Source: Streptomyces griseocarneus
GTDB taxonomy: Bacteria; Actinomycetota; Actinomycetes; Streptomycetales; Streptomycetaceae
Length of the DNA: 64,000 nt
Assembly: GCA_003674045.1 (NCBI GenBank)
Contig: PENC01000003.1
Coordinates: 124,001 to 188,000, forward strand
Direction of reading: 5' to 3'
Shown: positions 44,190 to 53,065 of the stretch, piece after piece
How positions within the stretch are numbered: position 1 is the first letter of the stretch
How the letters are laid out: each line of letters starts with the position of its first letter
The notes under the pieces: model-generated
Databases searched by the model: none
What the model saw: only the letters and a program-made list of their open reading frames with translations
Told to the model about the DNA's origin: nothing
Program-made: the position numbers and the translations under genes

Positions 44190-44909
44190 GTGACCCGTGA
44201 CGGCGGCGACGGCACCGTGGGAGCCGACCCCCAGCAGCTCTGGCTGAACCCCGCCGGGCCGCCCCGCAGGGGGCGCAGGCCCGCGTTCAGCCGCGAGGCG
44301 ATCACGGCGGCGGCCGTCGCCCTCGCGGACGCGGAAGGGCTCGACGCGGTCACGATGCGGCGGGTGGCCGCGCAGGTCGGGGCCGGTGTCATGTCGCTCT
44401 ACAGCTACGCCCCCGACAAGGAGACGCTGCTGGAGCTGATGCTCGACCACGTCAGCGGCGAACTGCCGACGGGGGAGGCCCTCACGGGCGACTGGCGCGC
44501 CGACGTCAAGGCCCTCGCCCACCGCCAGCGGGCCCTGATGCTGCGGCACCCCTGGCTCCCCGCGGTCCTGACCGTGCGTCGCACCCCCGGCCCCAACGCC
44601 CTCGCGTTCCTGGAGCACGGGCTCGCGGCCCTGCGGCCCGTCGGGCTGGACGGCGCGGCGAGACTGGAGGTCCTGGCCCAGCTCACCGCGTTCGTGGCCG
44701 GGCACGTCGCGTACGAGGTCGCGCAGGCCGCGGTCACGCGGTCACCCGGGCGGGCCGCGGCCGAGGCCCGCTACCTGGCCGCCGTCGCCGCGGACGGCCG
44801 TCACCCGGAGCTCGCCGACGCGCTCGCGTCACCCGGGCGTTCCCTCACCCCGGACGCCACGTTCAGCCGCTTCCTCAACCGCCTGGTCGACGGCCTCGGC
44901 AGCGACTGA
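44190..44909 (+). CDS. TetR-family regulator (TetR_C type)
   Basis: 239 residues. Helix-turn-helix SREAITAAAVALADAEGLDAVTMRRVAAQVGAG then MSLYSYAPDKETLLELMLD. C-terminal ligand domain of the TetR-class-C type. GTG start 44190 with GGAGAGGAG upstream. Diverges from the CocE hydrolase it probably represses. Confidence 0.88.
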   Translation: MTRDGGDGTVGADPQQLWLNPAGPPRRGRRPAFSREAITAAAVALADAEGLDAVTMRRVAAQVGAGVMSLYSYAPDKETLLELMLDHVSGELPTGEALTGDWRADVKALAHRQRALMLRHPWLPAVLTVRRTPGPNALAFLEHGLAALRPVGLDGAARLEVLAQLTAFVAGHVAYEVAQAAVTRSPGRAAAEARYLAAVAADGRHPELADALASPGRSLTPDATFSRFLNRLVDGLGSD

Positions 44910-45052
44910 CGTCGCGTGAGCGCCGGAACGGGCGCCTGCCGATTCATGGCCGTGCCTCCGGGACGCGCACCGACCGGGGCCCCTCGGGGTATGTCTCAAG
45001 CCTCGGCTCCGGGGGAGGGCCGGGGAGAGGGGCGTACGGCGGTGAGCGAAGA

Positions 45053-45955
45053 GTGAACGAAGAGAAGGCCGTGAACGTCGGTCCGTCGGCGATCGAGGTG
45101 GTCTACGAGCGGTTCGGCGACCCGGCGGCTCCGCCCGTGCTGCTGATGATGGGCGGCGGGGCGCAGATGATCAACTGGCCGGACGGCTTCTGCGCCGAAC
45201 TTCTCGGCCACGGCGTGCAGGTGATCCGGTTCGACAACCGCGACTCCGGCCGGTCGACGCACTTCCACGACGCGCCGGTGCCCGACCTCCAGGCGGCCCT
45301 GGCCGGTGACCTCTCGTCGGCCTCCTACTCGCTGTCGGACATGGCCGCCGACGCCGTCGGCCTGCTCGACGTCCTCGGAATCGACAGCGCCCATCTGGTC
45401 GGCGCCTCCCTGGGCGGCATGATCGCCCAGACGCTGGCCGTCGAGCACCCCGACCGGGTCCGCTCGCTGACCTCGATGATGTCCACCACCGGAGATCTCG
45501 CGGTGGGACAGCCGCACTTCGCGAAGCTGAGCGGGCTGGGGCCGCCGCCGGACGACCGCCAGGGCTACGTCGACTGGCAGGTCCGGGCCCTCCGGGCGGT
45601 CGGGTCCCCGGGATTCCCTTTCGACGCGGCGGGCGTGGCCGAACGGGCCGGTCTCGCCCACGACCGGGGCGTCGACCGCATGGGCATGATGCGCCAGGCT
45701 GTCGCCGTCCTGGTCACCGGGGACCGCACGGCCCGGCTGCGGGCGTTGAAGGTTCCCACGCTGGTGGTCCACGGTGCCGCCGACGCCATGTGCGACGTCA
45801 GCGGCGGACAGGCGACCGCGGAAGCCGTCCCCGGTGCCGAGCTGGTCATCATCGAGGGCATGGGTCACGACCTGCCCCGTCAGTTGTGGTCCAGGCTCGG
45901 CACGCTCATCGTGGGGCTGGTGCGTCGTACGGAGGCGGGCCGGGCCGGAATCTGA
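45053..45955 (+). CDS. Alpha/beta hydrolase
   Basis: 300 residues. Nucleophile elbow GASLGGMIA, Asp in VHGAADAMCD, His in EGMGHDLP; an oxyanion-region MMGGGAQMINWP and FDNRDSGRST are typical of the family related to aclacinomycin methylesterase (RdmC). Start taken at GTG 45053; GTG 45071 also fits. Confidence 0.87.
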   Translation: MNEEKAVNVGPSAIEVVYERFGDPAAPPVLLMMGGGAQMINWPDGFCAELLGHGVQVIRFDNRDSGRSTHFHDAPVPDLQAALAGDLSSASYSLSDMAADAVGLLDVLGIDSAHLVGASLGGMIAQTLAVEHPDRVRSLTSMMSTTGDLAVGQPHFAKLSGLGPPPDDRQGYVDWQVRALRAVGSPGFPFDAAGVAERAGLAHDRGVDRMGMMRQAVAVLVTGDRTARLRALKVPTLVVHGAADAMCDVSGGQATAEAVPGAELVIIEGMGHDLPRQLWSRLGTLIVGLVRRTEAGRAGI

Positions 45956-45994
45956 CCCGTGCCCGGTCTCCGCTGCCGACGCGTACACAAGTGG

Positions 45995-46417
45995 TCAGCG
46001 GACGAACTTCCAGGTGATTCCGTTGACCACACCCCGGTCGAGCGGTGCCAGCTTCTGGAAGGTCGGCTGGCTGAGGTCGATGTGGGTCGGGTCGCACGAG
46101 AGACACTTGTCCTTGACCGGCACCCTGATGGTCTTGCCGTTGTAGCTGACTTCCACGGATATGCCGCGACAGAGCGGGTCGTTGTTCGGGTTGGCGGAGG
46201 CCCACCACGACGGCGACACCGCGACCAGGTCCTGGGACGTCGCGTCGATGGGCGTGCCGCACGCTCCGTAGCCCTTGTCGGTGTAGTACGTCATCTTGCC
46301 GGTCATCGGCTTCCCCACCGGGACATCGGCGGCCGCCGTCCCCGTGCCCAGGGCGATGCCGGTGACGGCGGCGACCAGGGCGGCGACCGCATATCTCGCA
46401 CGCTTCATGTCACGCAT
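45995..46417 (-). CDS. Secreted barwin-like (double-psi beta-barrel) protein
   Basis: 140 residues with a signal peptide ending TGTAAA-DVPV. The expansin/barwin-like barrel is clear: GKMTYYTDKGYGACGTPID, LVAVSPSWWA, LCRGISVEVSYNGKTIRVPVKDKC, HIDLSQPTFQKLA, GVVNGITW; three disulfides are likely. Similar proteins are annotated as endopeptidase inhibitors or wall-loosening proteins. Start ATG 46417 with GAGGAG upstream. Diverges from a chitinase gene. Confidence 0.82.
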   Translation of the reverse strand: MRDMKRARYAVAALVAAVTGIALGTGTAAADVPVGKPMTGKMTYYTDKGYGACGTPIDATSQDLVAVSPSWWASANPNNDPLCRGISVEVSYNGKTIRVPVKDKCLSCDPTHIDLSQPTFQKLAPLDRGVVNGITWKFVR

Positions 46418-46727
46418 GGTTTCTCCTCGTTCAGGTGTCGGGTCATTGCGGGCGGAGAGATTGCCGGTGCGTGACAGCGGTAATTCCCGGCACGCATCCG
46501 GCTTTCCGTACAGGGGTGCCATGCATATCTGCGTTCCCGCAAGCCTCTTGAGTGACAGTTGTCCTGAACCCATTGCCCAATGCACCGAGTTGGGTCGGAG
46601 AATGTGCTTGCCATTGACAGGCATCCCTCGGGCATATTCACTTGCGCGTTGGCGGAAGTCCGTGGTGCGCGGGGCGGTCCGCCGAATCGTCGGTGGGCGC
46701 CGCCCGCCCATTCCCTCAGGAGTCGCC
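46418..46727. promoter_or_regulatory. 310-bp divergent promoter region of the barwin-like and chitinase genes
   Basis: No gene. On the plus strand TTGACA (46614-46619) and TATTCA (46635-46640) with a 15-bp spacer are a possible but short-spaced promoter for the chitinase. I found none of the 12-bp direct repeats known from other Streptomyces chitinase promoters. Confidence 0.4.
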
Positions 46728-47642
46728 ATGCGAAGAAATCCGAGAAGAAACCGTTTCGCCGCCCTGCTGATGACCGTGCTGGCCCTGGTCGGCATGGCCG
46801 TCCTCGCCCCGTCCGCCACGGCCGCGGCGCGAGCCGCCGCCGGTGTCTGCGACAGCGCCGCCAACTGGACGGCGGGCACCTGGTATCCCGCGGGGACGGT
46901 CGTCCGGTACACCAACGGGCAGTACTACAAGGCCTCGCACGACAACCCCGGCTACGACCCGGTCATCAGCACCTGGTACTGGGACCCGTACACCTGCCAG
47001 GGCGGCGGCGACCCGCAGCCCGGCGGCTTTCCGGTGAGCGAGGCGCAGTTCCGGCAGATGTTCCCGAACCGGAACGCGTTCTACACCTACAACGGCCTGG
47101 TCGCCGCGCTCGGCGCGTACCCCGGCTTCGCCCGCACCGGCAGTGACGAGACCAGGAAGCAGGAGGCCGCCGCCTTCCTCGCGAACGTCGACCACGAGAC
47201 CGGCGGGCTGGTCTACGTCGTCGAGCAGAACACCGCCAACTACCCCCACTACTGCGACGGGAGCCGGCCCTACGGCTGCCCCGCCGGCCAGGCCGCGTAC
47301 TACGGCCGCGGGCCGCTCCAGCTCAGCTGGAACTTCAACTACAAGGCGGCGGGCGACGCCCTCGGCATCGACCTGCTCCACAACCCCTCGCTGGTGCAGA
47401 ACGACCCGGCCGTCTCCTGGAAGACCGCGCTCTGGTACTGGAACACCCAGCGGGGCCCCGGCAGCATGACGCCGCACGACGCCATCGTCAACGGCCGCGG
47501 CTTCGGGGAGACCATTCGCAGCATCAACGGCGCCGTGGAGTGCAACGGCGGCAACCCCGGCCAGGTGCAGAACCGGGTGGCGAGCTACCAGCGCTTCACC
47601 CAGCTCCTCGGCGTGGCGCCGGGCGGGAACCTGTACTGCTGA
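46728..47642 (+). CDS. Secreted GH19 chitinase with N-terminal CBM5/12
   Basis: 304 residues: signal peptide (LLMTVLALVGMAVLAPSATA), chitin-binding CBM5/12 (CDSAANWTAGTWYPAGTVVRY, ending TWYWDPYTC), short Gly/Pro linker, then the GH19 domain with catalytic Glu in NVDHETGG and FPNRNAFYTYNGLVAAL. Same layout as Streptomyces ChiC-type chitinases. Hydrolyses chitin outside the cell. ATG 46728. Confidence 0.92.
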   Translation: MRRNPRRNRFAALLMTVLALVGMAVLAPSATAAARAAAGVCDSAANWTAGTWYPAGTVVRYTNGQYYKASHDNPGYDPVISTWYWDPYTCQGGGDPQPGGFPVSEAQFRQMFPNRNAFYTYNGLVAALGAYPGFARTGSDETRKQEAAAFLANVDHETGGLVYVVEQNTANYPHYCDGSRPYGCPAGQAAYYGRGPLQLSWNFNYKAAGDALGIDLLHNPSLVQNDPAVSWKTALWYWNTQRGPGSMTPHDAIVNGRGFGETIRSINGAVECNGGNPGQVQNRVASYQRFTQLLGVAPGGNLYC

Positions 47643-47703
47643 CCCGGCGTGGCCTGGAGGGGTGCCGAGTGCCGTGAGCGGGGTGACATGAGCCTGATGC
47701 AAA

Positions 47704-47718
47704 TGGAAGTCATTTTCA
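47704..47718 (+). promoter_or_regulatory. Zur box upstream of the C-minus L32/COG0523 operon
   Basis: TGGAAGTCATTTTCA matches the Streptomyces Zur palindrome as I remember it at 13 of 15 positions, 43 nt before the L32 ATG. Confidence 0.82.
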
Positions 47719-47761
47719 TGTTACGCTGCTCCGGCACCGCAGCACTCACCTGGGAGTACTC

Positions 47762-47932
47762 ATGGCTGTCCCGAAGCGGAAGATGTCCCGCAGCAACACC
47801 CGCCACCGCCGCGCACAGTGGAAGGCCACCGCGCCGAAGCTGGTCCCGGTCACCGTGGACGGCGCCTCGTACCTCGTCCCGCAGCGGCTGGTCGCGGCGT
47901 ACGAGCGCGGCCTGCTGCGCCCCGAGGGCTGA
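47762..47932 (+). CDS. rpmF: Ribosomal protein L32, zinc-independent paralogue
   Basis: 56 residues beginning [21 protein letters not shown], the conserved L32 start. The C-terminal half has no Cys, so this is the C-minus form that does not need zinc. It would replace the zinc-binding L32 when zinc is scarce, freeing metal. Preceded by a Zur box and followed 6 nt later by the COG0523 gene, so both are made under zinc limitation. Confidence 0.93.
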   Translation: MAVPKRKMSRSNTRHRRAQWKATAPKLVPVTVDGASYLVPQRLVAAYERGLLRPEG

Positions 47933-47938
47933 CCCGCG

Positions 47939-49123
47939 ATGACCGAGGCCGACGACCGGCTGCCGGTGACCGTGCTGTCCGGCTTTCTCGGCGCGGGCAA
48001 GACGACCCTGCTCAACCACGTCCTGGCCAACCGCGACGGCCTGCGCGTCGCGGTGATCGTCAACGATATGAGCGAGATCAATATCGATGCCGCCCTCGTG
48101 CGGGGAGGCGAGGCCGCGCTCTCGCGCACCGAGGAGCGCCTCGTCGAGATGACCAACGGGTGCATCTGCTGCACACTGCGGGACGATCTTCTGGAGGAGG
48201 TCGACCGGCTGGCCCGCGAGGGCCGGTTCGACCACCTTCTGATCGAGTCGAGCGGCATCTCCGAGCCGATGCCGGTCGCCGCGACCTTCGCCTTCCCGCG
48301 CGACGACGGTGCCACTCTGGGCGACCTGGCCCGGCTGGACACCATGGTCACCGTCGTCGACGCCGCGAACTTCCTGCCCGAGCTGGCCGGAGGGGACGGA
48401 CTCGCCGAGCGCGGCCTCGACCAGTACGAGGACGACGAGCGCACGGTCAGCGACCTGCTCATGGACCAGGTCGAGTTCGCGGACGTCATCGTCCTCAACA
48501 AGCTCGACCTGGTCGGCGAGCGGGACGCGACCCGGCTCCGGGCCGCGCTGGCCCGGCTGAACCCCGCGGCCCGGGTCGTGCCCGCCGTACGGGGGCGGGT
48601 GGCGCCCGCCGACATCCTCGGCACCGCCCTGTTCGACCTCGAACGGGCCCAGCAGGCGCCGGGCTGGGTCAGGGAGCTCAACGGCGACCACGTCCCGGAG
48701 ACCGAGGAGTACGGCATCTCCTCGACGGTCTTCCGCGCCGACCGCCCCTTCCACCCCGGCAGGCTGTGGGACTTCGTCACCACGGGCCTCGACAGCGGGG
48801 ATCACGGCCGGGTGCTGCGCTCCAAGGGCTTCTTCTGGCTGGCCAGCCGCCCTCGTGTGACCGGTCTGTGGTCCCAGGCCGGCTCCGTGGCCCGCTTCGA
48901 GCCCTCCGGCATCCGGGACCGCGACACCGCACAGGGCCAGGAACTGGTCTTCATCGGCACGGACCTCCGGGCCGACGCCCTGCGGTCCGCCCTGTCGGCG
49001 TGCCTGATGGGGGAGGGAGAGGCCGTTCCGTGCGACGACCCCTTCCCCGCGTGGGGCGTCCACGGGACCGACGACGCCTGCGAGCAGGAGCACCGGCCCG
49101 CGGCCCACGCGGCGGCCGTGTAG
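47939..49123 (+). CDS. COG0523 (CobW-like) GTPase, putative zinc metallochaperone
   Basis: 394 residues. Walker [10 protein letters not shown] (residues 15-23), metal-binding CxCC motif GCICC (residues 74-78), Walker B-like [11 protein letters not shown], and NKLD; a C-terminal CobW_C domain follows, and a His-containing tail ends the protein ([13 protein letters not shown]). Zur-controlled members deliver zinc to essential proteins under deficiency. In an operon with the C-minus L32. Confidence 0.9.
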   Translation: MTEADDRLPVTVLSGFLGAGKTTLLNHVLANRDGLRVAVIVNDMSEINIDAALVRGGEAALSRTEERLVEMTNGCICCTLRDDLLEEVDRLAREGRFDHLLIESSGISEPMPVAATFAFPRDDGATLGDLARLDTMVTVVDAANFLPELAGGDGLAERGLDQYEDDERTVSDLLMDQVEFADVIVLNKLDLVGERDATRLRAALARLNPAARVVPAVRGRVAPADILGTALFDLERAQQAPGWVRELNGDHVPETEEYGISSTVFRADRPFHPGRLWDFVTTGLDSGDHGRVLRSKGFFWLASRPRVTGLWSQAGSVARFEPSGIRDRDTAQGQELVFIGTDLRADALRSALSACLMGEGEAVPCDDPFPAWGVHGTDDACEQEHRPAAHAAAV

Positions 49124-49224
49124 GGCTCCGGGCCGGACGGAGTGCTGAGAAGCGCCCCGCCGCTTCGGCGAACACATTTTTCGGGGTCGGCGCTGCGTTC
49201 CCGCCGCCGGTGCGTGCGGTGCAT

Positions 49225-50376
49225 ATGATCGCGATTCAGGCAGGAAGCGGCGCGGCGGCGGTCGGCGGCGGGATCGGGGCGCGGATGGATCCACTTCGCA
49301 TGACGTGGCCCCGGTACGTCTCGTTCGCGCCGACGGCCCTGATCGTGGCCGGGACCGTGTGGAACGTCCTGTCGCCGCGCGAGTACTGGGGCGATCCGCT
49401 GCTGGCCGCCGCCGTCGTGACGGCAGGGGCGCTGCTCTCGTTGCCGCACACCGTCGCCGCCGGGGCGGCCGTCGTCCTGGTCGAGCTGGCGCTGACGGTC
49501 AAGGACGGCTACTTCGGCCATGTCGTCGGCACGCTCACCCTGACCGACGCGGTGTTCACGGCGTGCGTCGGCATCGGGGTGAACCGGGTCATCGCCCGGC
49601 ACGGGCGCCGCTTGGAAGCCGTGCGCTCCGTCGCGGAGGCGGCCCAGCGCGCCGTGCTGCCCGTGCCCCCGGCCCGGGCCGGGCCGCTGACCATCGCCGC
49701 CGTCTACAAGGCCGCCCAGATCGAGGCGCTCATCGGCGGGGACGCGTACGCGGTGCAGGACACCCCGTACGGCACCAGGCTGCTGATCGCGGACGTGCGC
49801 GGCAAGGGCCTGGGCGCGGTCGGCGCGGTGTCCGTGCTGCTGGGCACGTTCCGGGAGGTGGCGGAGCACGCGCCCGACCTCGTGGTGCTGGCCGACCACC
49901 TGGAGCACGCGCTGCTGAAGGAAGCCGCCCGGCGCGACGAGGACACCCGGCTGGAGGGCTTCGTCACCGCGCTCCTCGGCGAGGTCACCCCGGGCGCCGA
50001 CCGGCTGCGGCTGCTGGACCGAGGACACCCGCCGCCGTATCTCCTCACACCGGACGGCGCGGTGACCACCCTGGCCACGGATACGCCGGGCGTGCCCCTG
50101 TGCATGAGCGGCCTGGGCGCGCCGCGGACGGGTCCGCAGGAGTGGCCGTTCCCGGTCGGCGGCACGCTGCTCCTGGTCACCGACGGGGTGACGGAGGCCC
50201 GGGACCGCTCCGGCGCGTTCTACGAACCGGCGGACCGTCTCGCCGGCCGGGGGCCGTTCCGGCAGCCGGGCGAGGTGATCGAGGCCCTCGTGCGCGATGT
50301 CGAGCAGTGGATCGGCGGGCCGCGTGACGACGACATGGCGGTCCTGGCCCTCACCCGGAACGCCGTCGGCCGCTGA
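49225..50376 (+). CDS. Membrane-anchored SpoIIE-type PP2C phosphatase
   Basis: 383 residues. Four membrane helices in the first about 115 residues, then a PP2C/SpoIIE catalytic domain: LLIADVRGKGLGAVGAVS, LDRGHPPPYLL, LVTDGVTEARDRSGAFYEP, DDDMAVLALTR. Dephosphorylates anti-sigma-factor antagonists in related systems. No sensor domain beyond the helices and no partner genes nearby. Start ATG 49225; ATG 49285 is possible. Confidence 0.87.
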   Translation: MIAIQAGSGAAAVGGGIGARMDPLRMTWPRYVSFAPTALIVAGTVWNVLSPREYWGDPLLAAAVVTAGALLSLPHTVAAGAAVVLVELALTVKDGYFGHVVGTLTLTDAVFTACVGIGVNRVIARHGRRLEAVRSVAEAAQRAVLPVPPARAGPLTIAAVYKAAQIEALIGGDAYAVQDTPYGTRLLIADVRGKGLGAVGAVSVLLGTFREVAEHAPDLVVLADHLEHALLKEAARRDEDTRLEGFVTALLGEVTPGADRLRLLDRGHPPPYLLTPDGAVTTLATDTPGVPLCMSGLGAPRTGPQEWPFPVGGTLLLVTDGVTEARDRSGAFYEPADRLAGRGPFRQPGEVIEALVRDVEQWIGGPRDDDMAVLALTRNAVGR

Positions 50377-50434
50377 CCCGGCCCCGCTGTGCCCGCACCT
50401 GTCCCGCTCCCCTCGCGCGGAGGAGGATGTCCCC

Positions 50435-51742
50435 GTGACCGTACTCTCCGCCGACGGCGTCGGGACCGACCACCGGAGACGGGCCCGGCGCGCCCTGGCC
50501 GCGGGGTCCGTGGGCAACTTCATCGAGTGGTACGAGTTCGGGGTGTACGGCTGCTTCGCCACCGTCATGGCCGCGGCGTTCTTCGGCGGCGGGGCGGGGA
50601 GCGGCGGCGAGGGGCTCGTCAAGACGTACGCGTCCTTCGCGCTGGCCTTCTTCTTCCGGCCGGTCGGGGCGGCGCTGTTCGGCCGCGTGGGGGACCGGGC
50701 CGGCCGACGGCCCGCACTCGTCCTGTCCGTGCTCCTGATGACCGCGGCCACCGCCGCGATCGGACTGCTGCCCACCCGCGCCACGCTGGGCGCGGCCGCG
50801 CCCTGGGTGCTCACGTCGGTGCGCGCGGTCCAGGGGATCTCCGCCGGTGGTGAGTTCGGCGGCGCGGTGTCGCTGATGACGGAGTCCGCCCCGGTCGGCA
50901 GGCGAGGGCTGTACGGGGCCTGGCAGTCGTTCACCGTCGCCCTGGGGCTGCTGGCCGGGGCGGGGCTGGCCGCCGTGACCGCGACGGCCGTGGGCGAGCG
51001 CGCGCTGTACGACTGGGGGTGGCGGGTGCCCTTCCTGCTCGCGCTGCCGCTCGGCCTGGTGGCACTGTGGCTCCGGCTGCGGCTGGACGTTCCGGTGGTC
51101 CCGGAGACCGGGGCGCGAGAGGCCGCACCGCAGGATGCCGCACCGCGAGAGGTCCTCCGGGCCGTCGTGCTGGGCATCGGGCGCATCATGGGCTGGTCCG
51201 CGGCCGGTTACGCCTTCCTGGTCGTCCTTCCCTCGTATCTCCAGGACACGCTAGGGGCCACGTTCCAGCAGGCACTCGTCGCCACCTGTCTGGCCAACCT
51301 CGGGTTCGCCCTGTCCATCCTCCCCGCCGGGGCGCTCAGCGACCGCGTCGGGCGCAGACCGGTCGTCACCGCCGGGGCCGGGCTCGTCGTGCTGCTCACC
51401 TTCCCGCTGATGAGGGTGGTCCAGGAGGACGGCGTACCGCTCGGCGTCAGGGGCGGCGCGCTGTTCCTCGCCGGGGCCCTGGTCGGGCTGATGGCCGGTC
51501 CCGGCCCGGCGATGCTGGCGGAGATGTTCCCCGCCAGGCTGCGCTGCACGGGGCTGGGACTGGCCTATGCCCTCGCCAACGCCGTCTTCTCGGGCTGCGC
51601 CGGCCTCGTCATCACCGAACTGCTCCACCGCACCGCGGACCCGGACATCCCGGCGTACTACGCCATGGCCGCCTGCGCGGTCAGCGGCGTCGCACTGACG
51701 ACACTGCGCGCCGACGACCACCGACGCGCCCTGCGGGGCTGA
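50435..51742 (+). CDS. MHS-family (ProP/ShiA-like) MFS permease
   Basis: 435 residues, 12 membrane segments. GNFIEWYEFGVYGCFATV at the start and GRVGDRAGRRPALVLSVLLM in loop 2-3 are the metabolite:H+ symporter hallmarks; RAVQGISAGGEFGGA also fits. GTG start with GGAGGAGG upstream. Followed after 12 nt by anmK, so a substrate linked to cell-wall amino sugars is conceivable but unproven. Confidence 0.87.
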   Translation: MTVLSADGVGTDHRRRARRALAAGSVGNFIEWYEFGVYGCFATVMAAAFFGGGAGSGGEGLVKTYASFALAFFFRPVGAALFGRVGDRAGRRPALVLSVLLMTAATAAIGLLPTRATLGAAAPWVLTSVRAVQGISAGGEFGGAVSLMTESAPVGRRGLYGAWQSFTVALGLLAGAGLAAVTATAVGERALYDWGWRVPFLLALPLGLVALWLRLRLDVPVVPETGAREAAPQDAAPREVLRAVVLGIGRIMGWSAAGYAFLVVLPSYLQDTLGATFQQALVATCLANLGFALSILPAGALSDRVGRRPVVTAGAGLVVLLTFPLMRVVQEDGVPLGVRGGALFLAGALVGLMAGPGPAMLAEMFPARLRCTGLGLAYALANAVFSGCAGLVITELLHRTADPDIPAYYAMAACAVSGVALTTLRADDHRRALRG

Positions 51743-51754
51743 AGGGACGAGGAG

Positions 51755-52948
51755 ATGGCGGGGAGCGCGGCCATGCGCGTGATCGGGCTGATGTCGGGCA
51801 CTTCGTACGACGCGGTCGACGCCGCTGCCGCCGACCTGTGGATCGAGGGCGACACGTTGCGTCTGGGACCCCTGGGCATGCTCGCCGAGCCGTACGACAG
51901 GGACCTGCGCGCCGAGCTCGCCGCCGCGCTGCCCCCGGCGCGCACCACCATGGAGACCGTGTGCCGCCTGGACACCGGGATCGGCCGGGCGTTCGCCGAG
52001 GTCGCCGCGCGCGCCGACCGTGAGTTCTGCGGCGGGTGCGCCGAACTCGTCGCCTCCCACGGCCAGACGGTCTTCCACTGGACGGAGAACGGCCGCGTCC
52101 ACGGCACGCTGCAGATCGGCGGGGCGTCCTGGATCGCCGAGCGCACCGGGCTGCCGGTCGTCTCGGACTTCCGCTCCCGGGACGTCGCGGCCGGGGGACA
52201 GGGCGCGCCGCTGGTCGCCCTGTTCGACGTCATGTGGCTGCGCGACCGCCCGGGCCGTCCCGTCGCCCTGAACCTCGGCGGCATCGCCAATATGACCGTG
52301 CCCGGCGGGGCACCCCTGGCCTACGACACCGGGCCGGGCAACGCCCTGATCGACGCGGCGGTCCGCCACGTCAGCCACGGCCGCCTCGCGTTCGACGCGG
52401 AGGGCACCCTGGCCGCGCGCGGGCGGGTGCGTCCTCGGCTCCTCGAACTGCTGCTCGCCGAGCCGTACTACGCCCGGCCCGCCCCGAAGACGACGGGCAA
52501 GGAGCTGTTCCACCTGCCCTACCTGCTGGCCGCGCTGGCACGCGCGGGGTCCGTCCCCGCCGAGGACGTCGTCACCACGGTCACCGCCCTCACGGCGCGT
52601 ACCGTCGCCGACCAGGTGCGGGCGTGCGGGGCCACGGAGGTCGTCGCCTCCGGCGGTGGCACCCGCAACCCGACGCTGATGCGCATGCTGGGCGCGGAGC
52701 TGCCGGGTGTTCCGGTGCGCACGTCCGACGAGCTCGGCGTCCCGGCGGCGGCCAAGGAGGCGTACGCGTTCGCGGTGCTGGGCTACCTGAGCGCGCTGGG
52801 CCTGCCCGGGACGCTCCCGACGTGCACCGGCGCCCGACAGGCCCGCGTCCTCGGCTCGTTCACCCCCGGAACGGGCCCGCTGCGCCTGCCGCCTGCCCCG
52901 CCCTGTCCGCCGCCCACGCGCCTCCGCCTGGGGGAGGCGCGGCCCTGA
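51755..52948 (+). CDS. anmK: Anhydro-N-acetylmuramic acid kinase
   Basis: 397 residues. GLMSGTSYDAVDAAAADLW, ELVASHGQTVFHW, VSDFRSRDVAAGGQGAPLV, NLGGIANMTV and AYDTGPGNALIDAAV are the AnmK signatures, with the catalytic Asp in SDFRSRD. Converts 1,6-anhydro-MurNAc to MurNAc-6-phosphate in wall recycling. Overlies a short leader (start ATG 51755 or 51773). Operon with the MHS permease. Confidence 0.93.
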   Translation: MAGSAAMRVIGLMSGTSYDAVDAAAADLWIEGDTLRLGPLGMLAEPYDRDLRAELAAALPPARTTMETVCRLDTGIGRAFAEVAARADREFCGGCAELVASHGQTVFHWTENGRVHGTLQIGGASWIAERTGLPVVSDFRSRDVAAGGQGAPLVALFDVMWLRDRPGRPVALNLGGIANMTVPGGAPLAYDTGPGNALIDAAVRHVSHGRLAFDAEGTLAARGRVRPRLLELLLAEPYYARPAPKTTGKELFHLPYLLAALARAGSVPAEDVVTTVTALTARTVADQVRACGATEVVASGGGTRNPTLMRMLGAELPGVPVRTSDELGVPAAAKEAYAFAVLGYLSALGLPGTLPTCTGARQARVLGSFTPGTGPLRLPPAPPCPPPTRLRLGEARP

Positions 52949-53065
52949 AGGGCCTCAGGAGGGCACGCGGCTCCTATCAGCAGGACGTCCGGAAGTCGGT
53001 CGAAGTCTCCTCGTCTCCTCCGCGGTGACCGAGGAACACCGCGCCGCCGCCCGCCGAGCGGCCGG

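Noticed and set aside
52977..53040. A short peptide after the methyltransferase gene (ending TSTDFRTSC) as a RiPP substrate for the CHAT protein
   Set aside because: About 20 residues, start GTG without a ribosome binding site, and no leader-core pattern.
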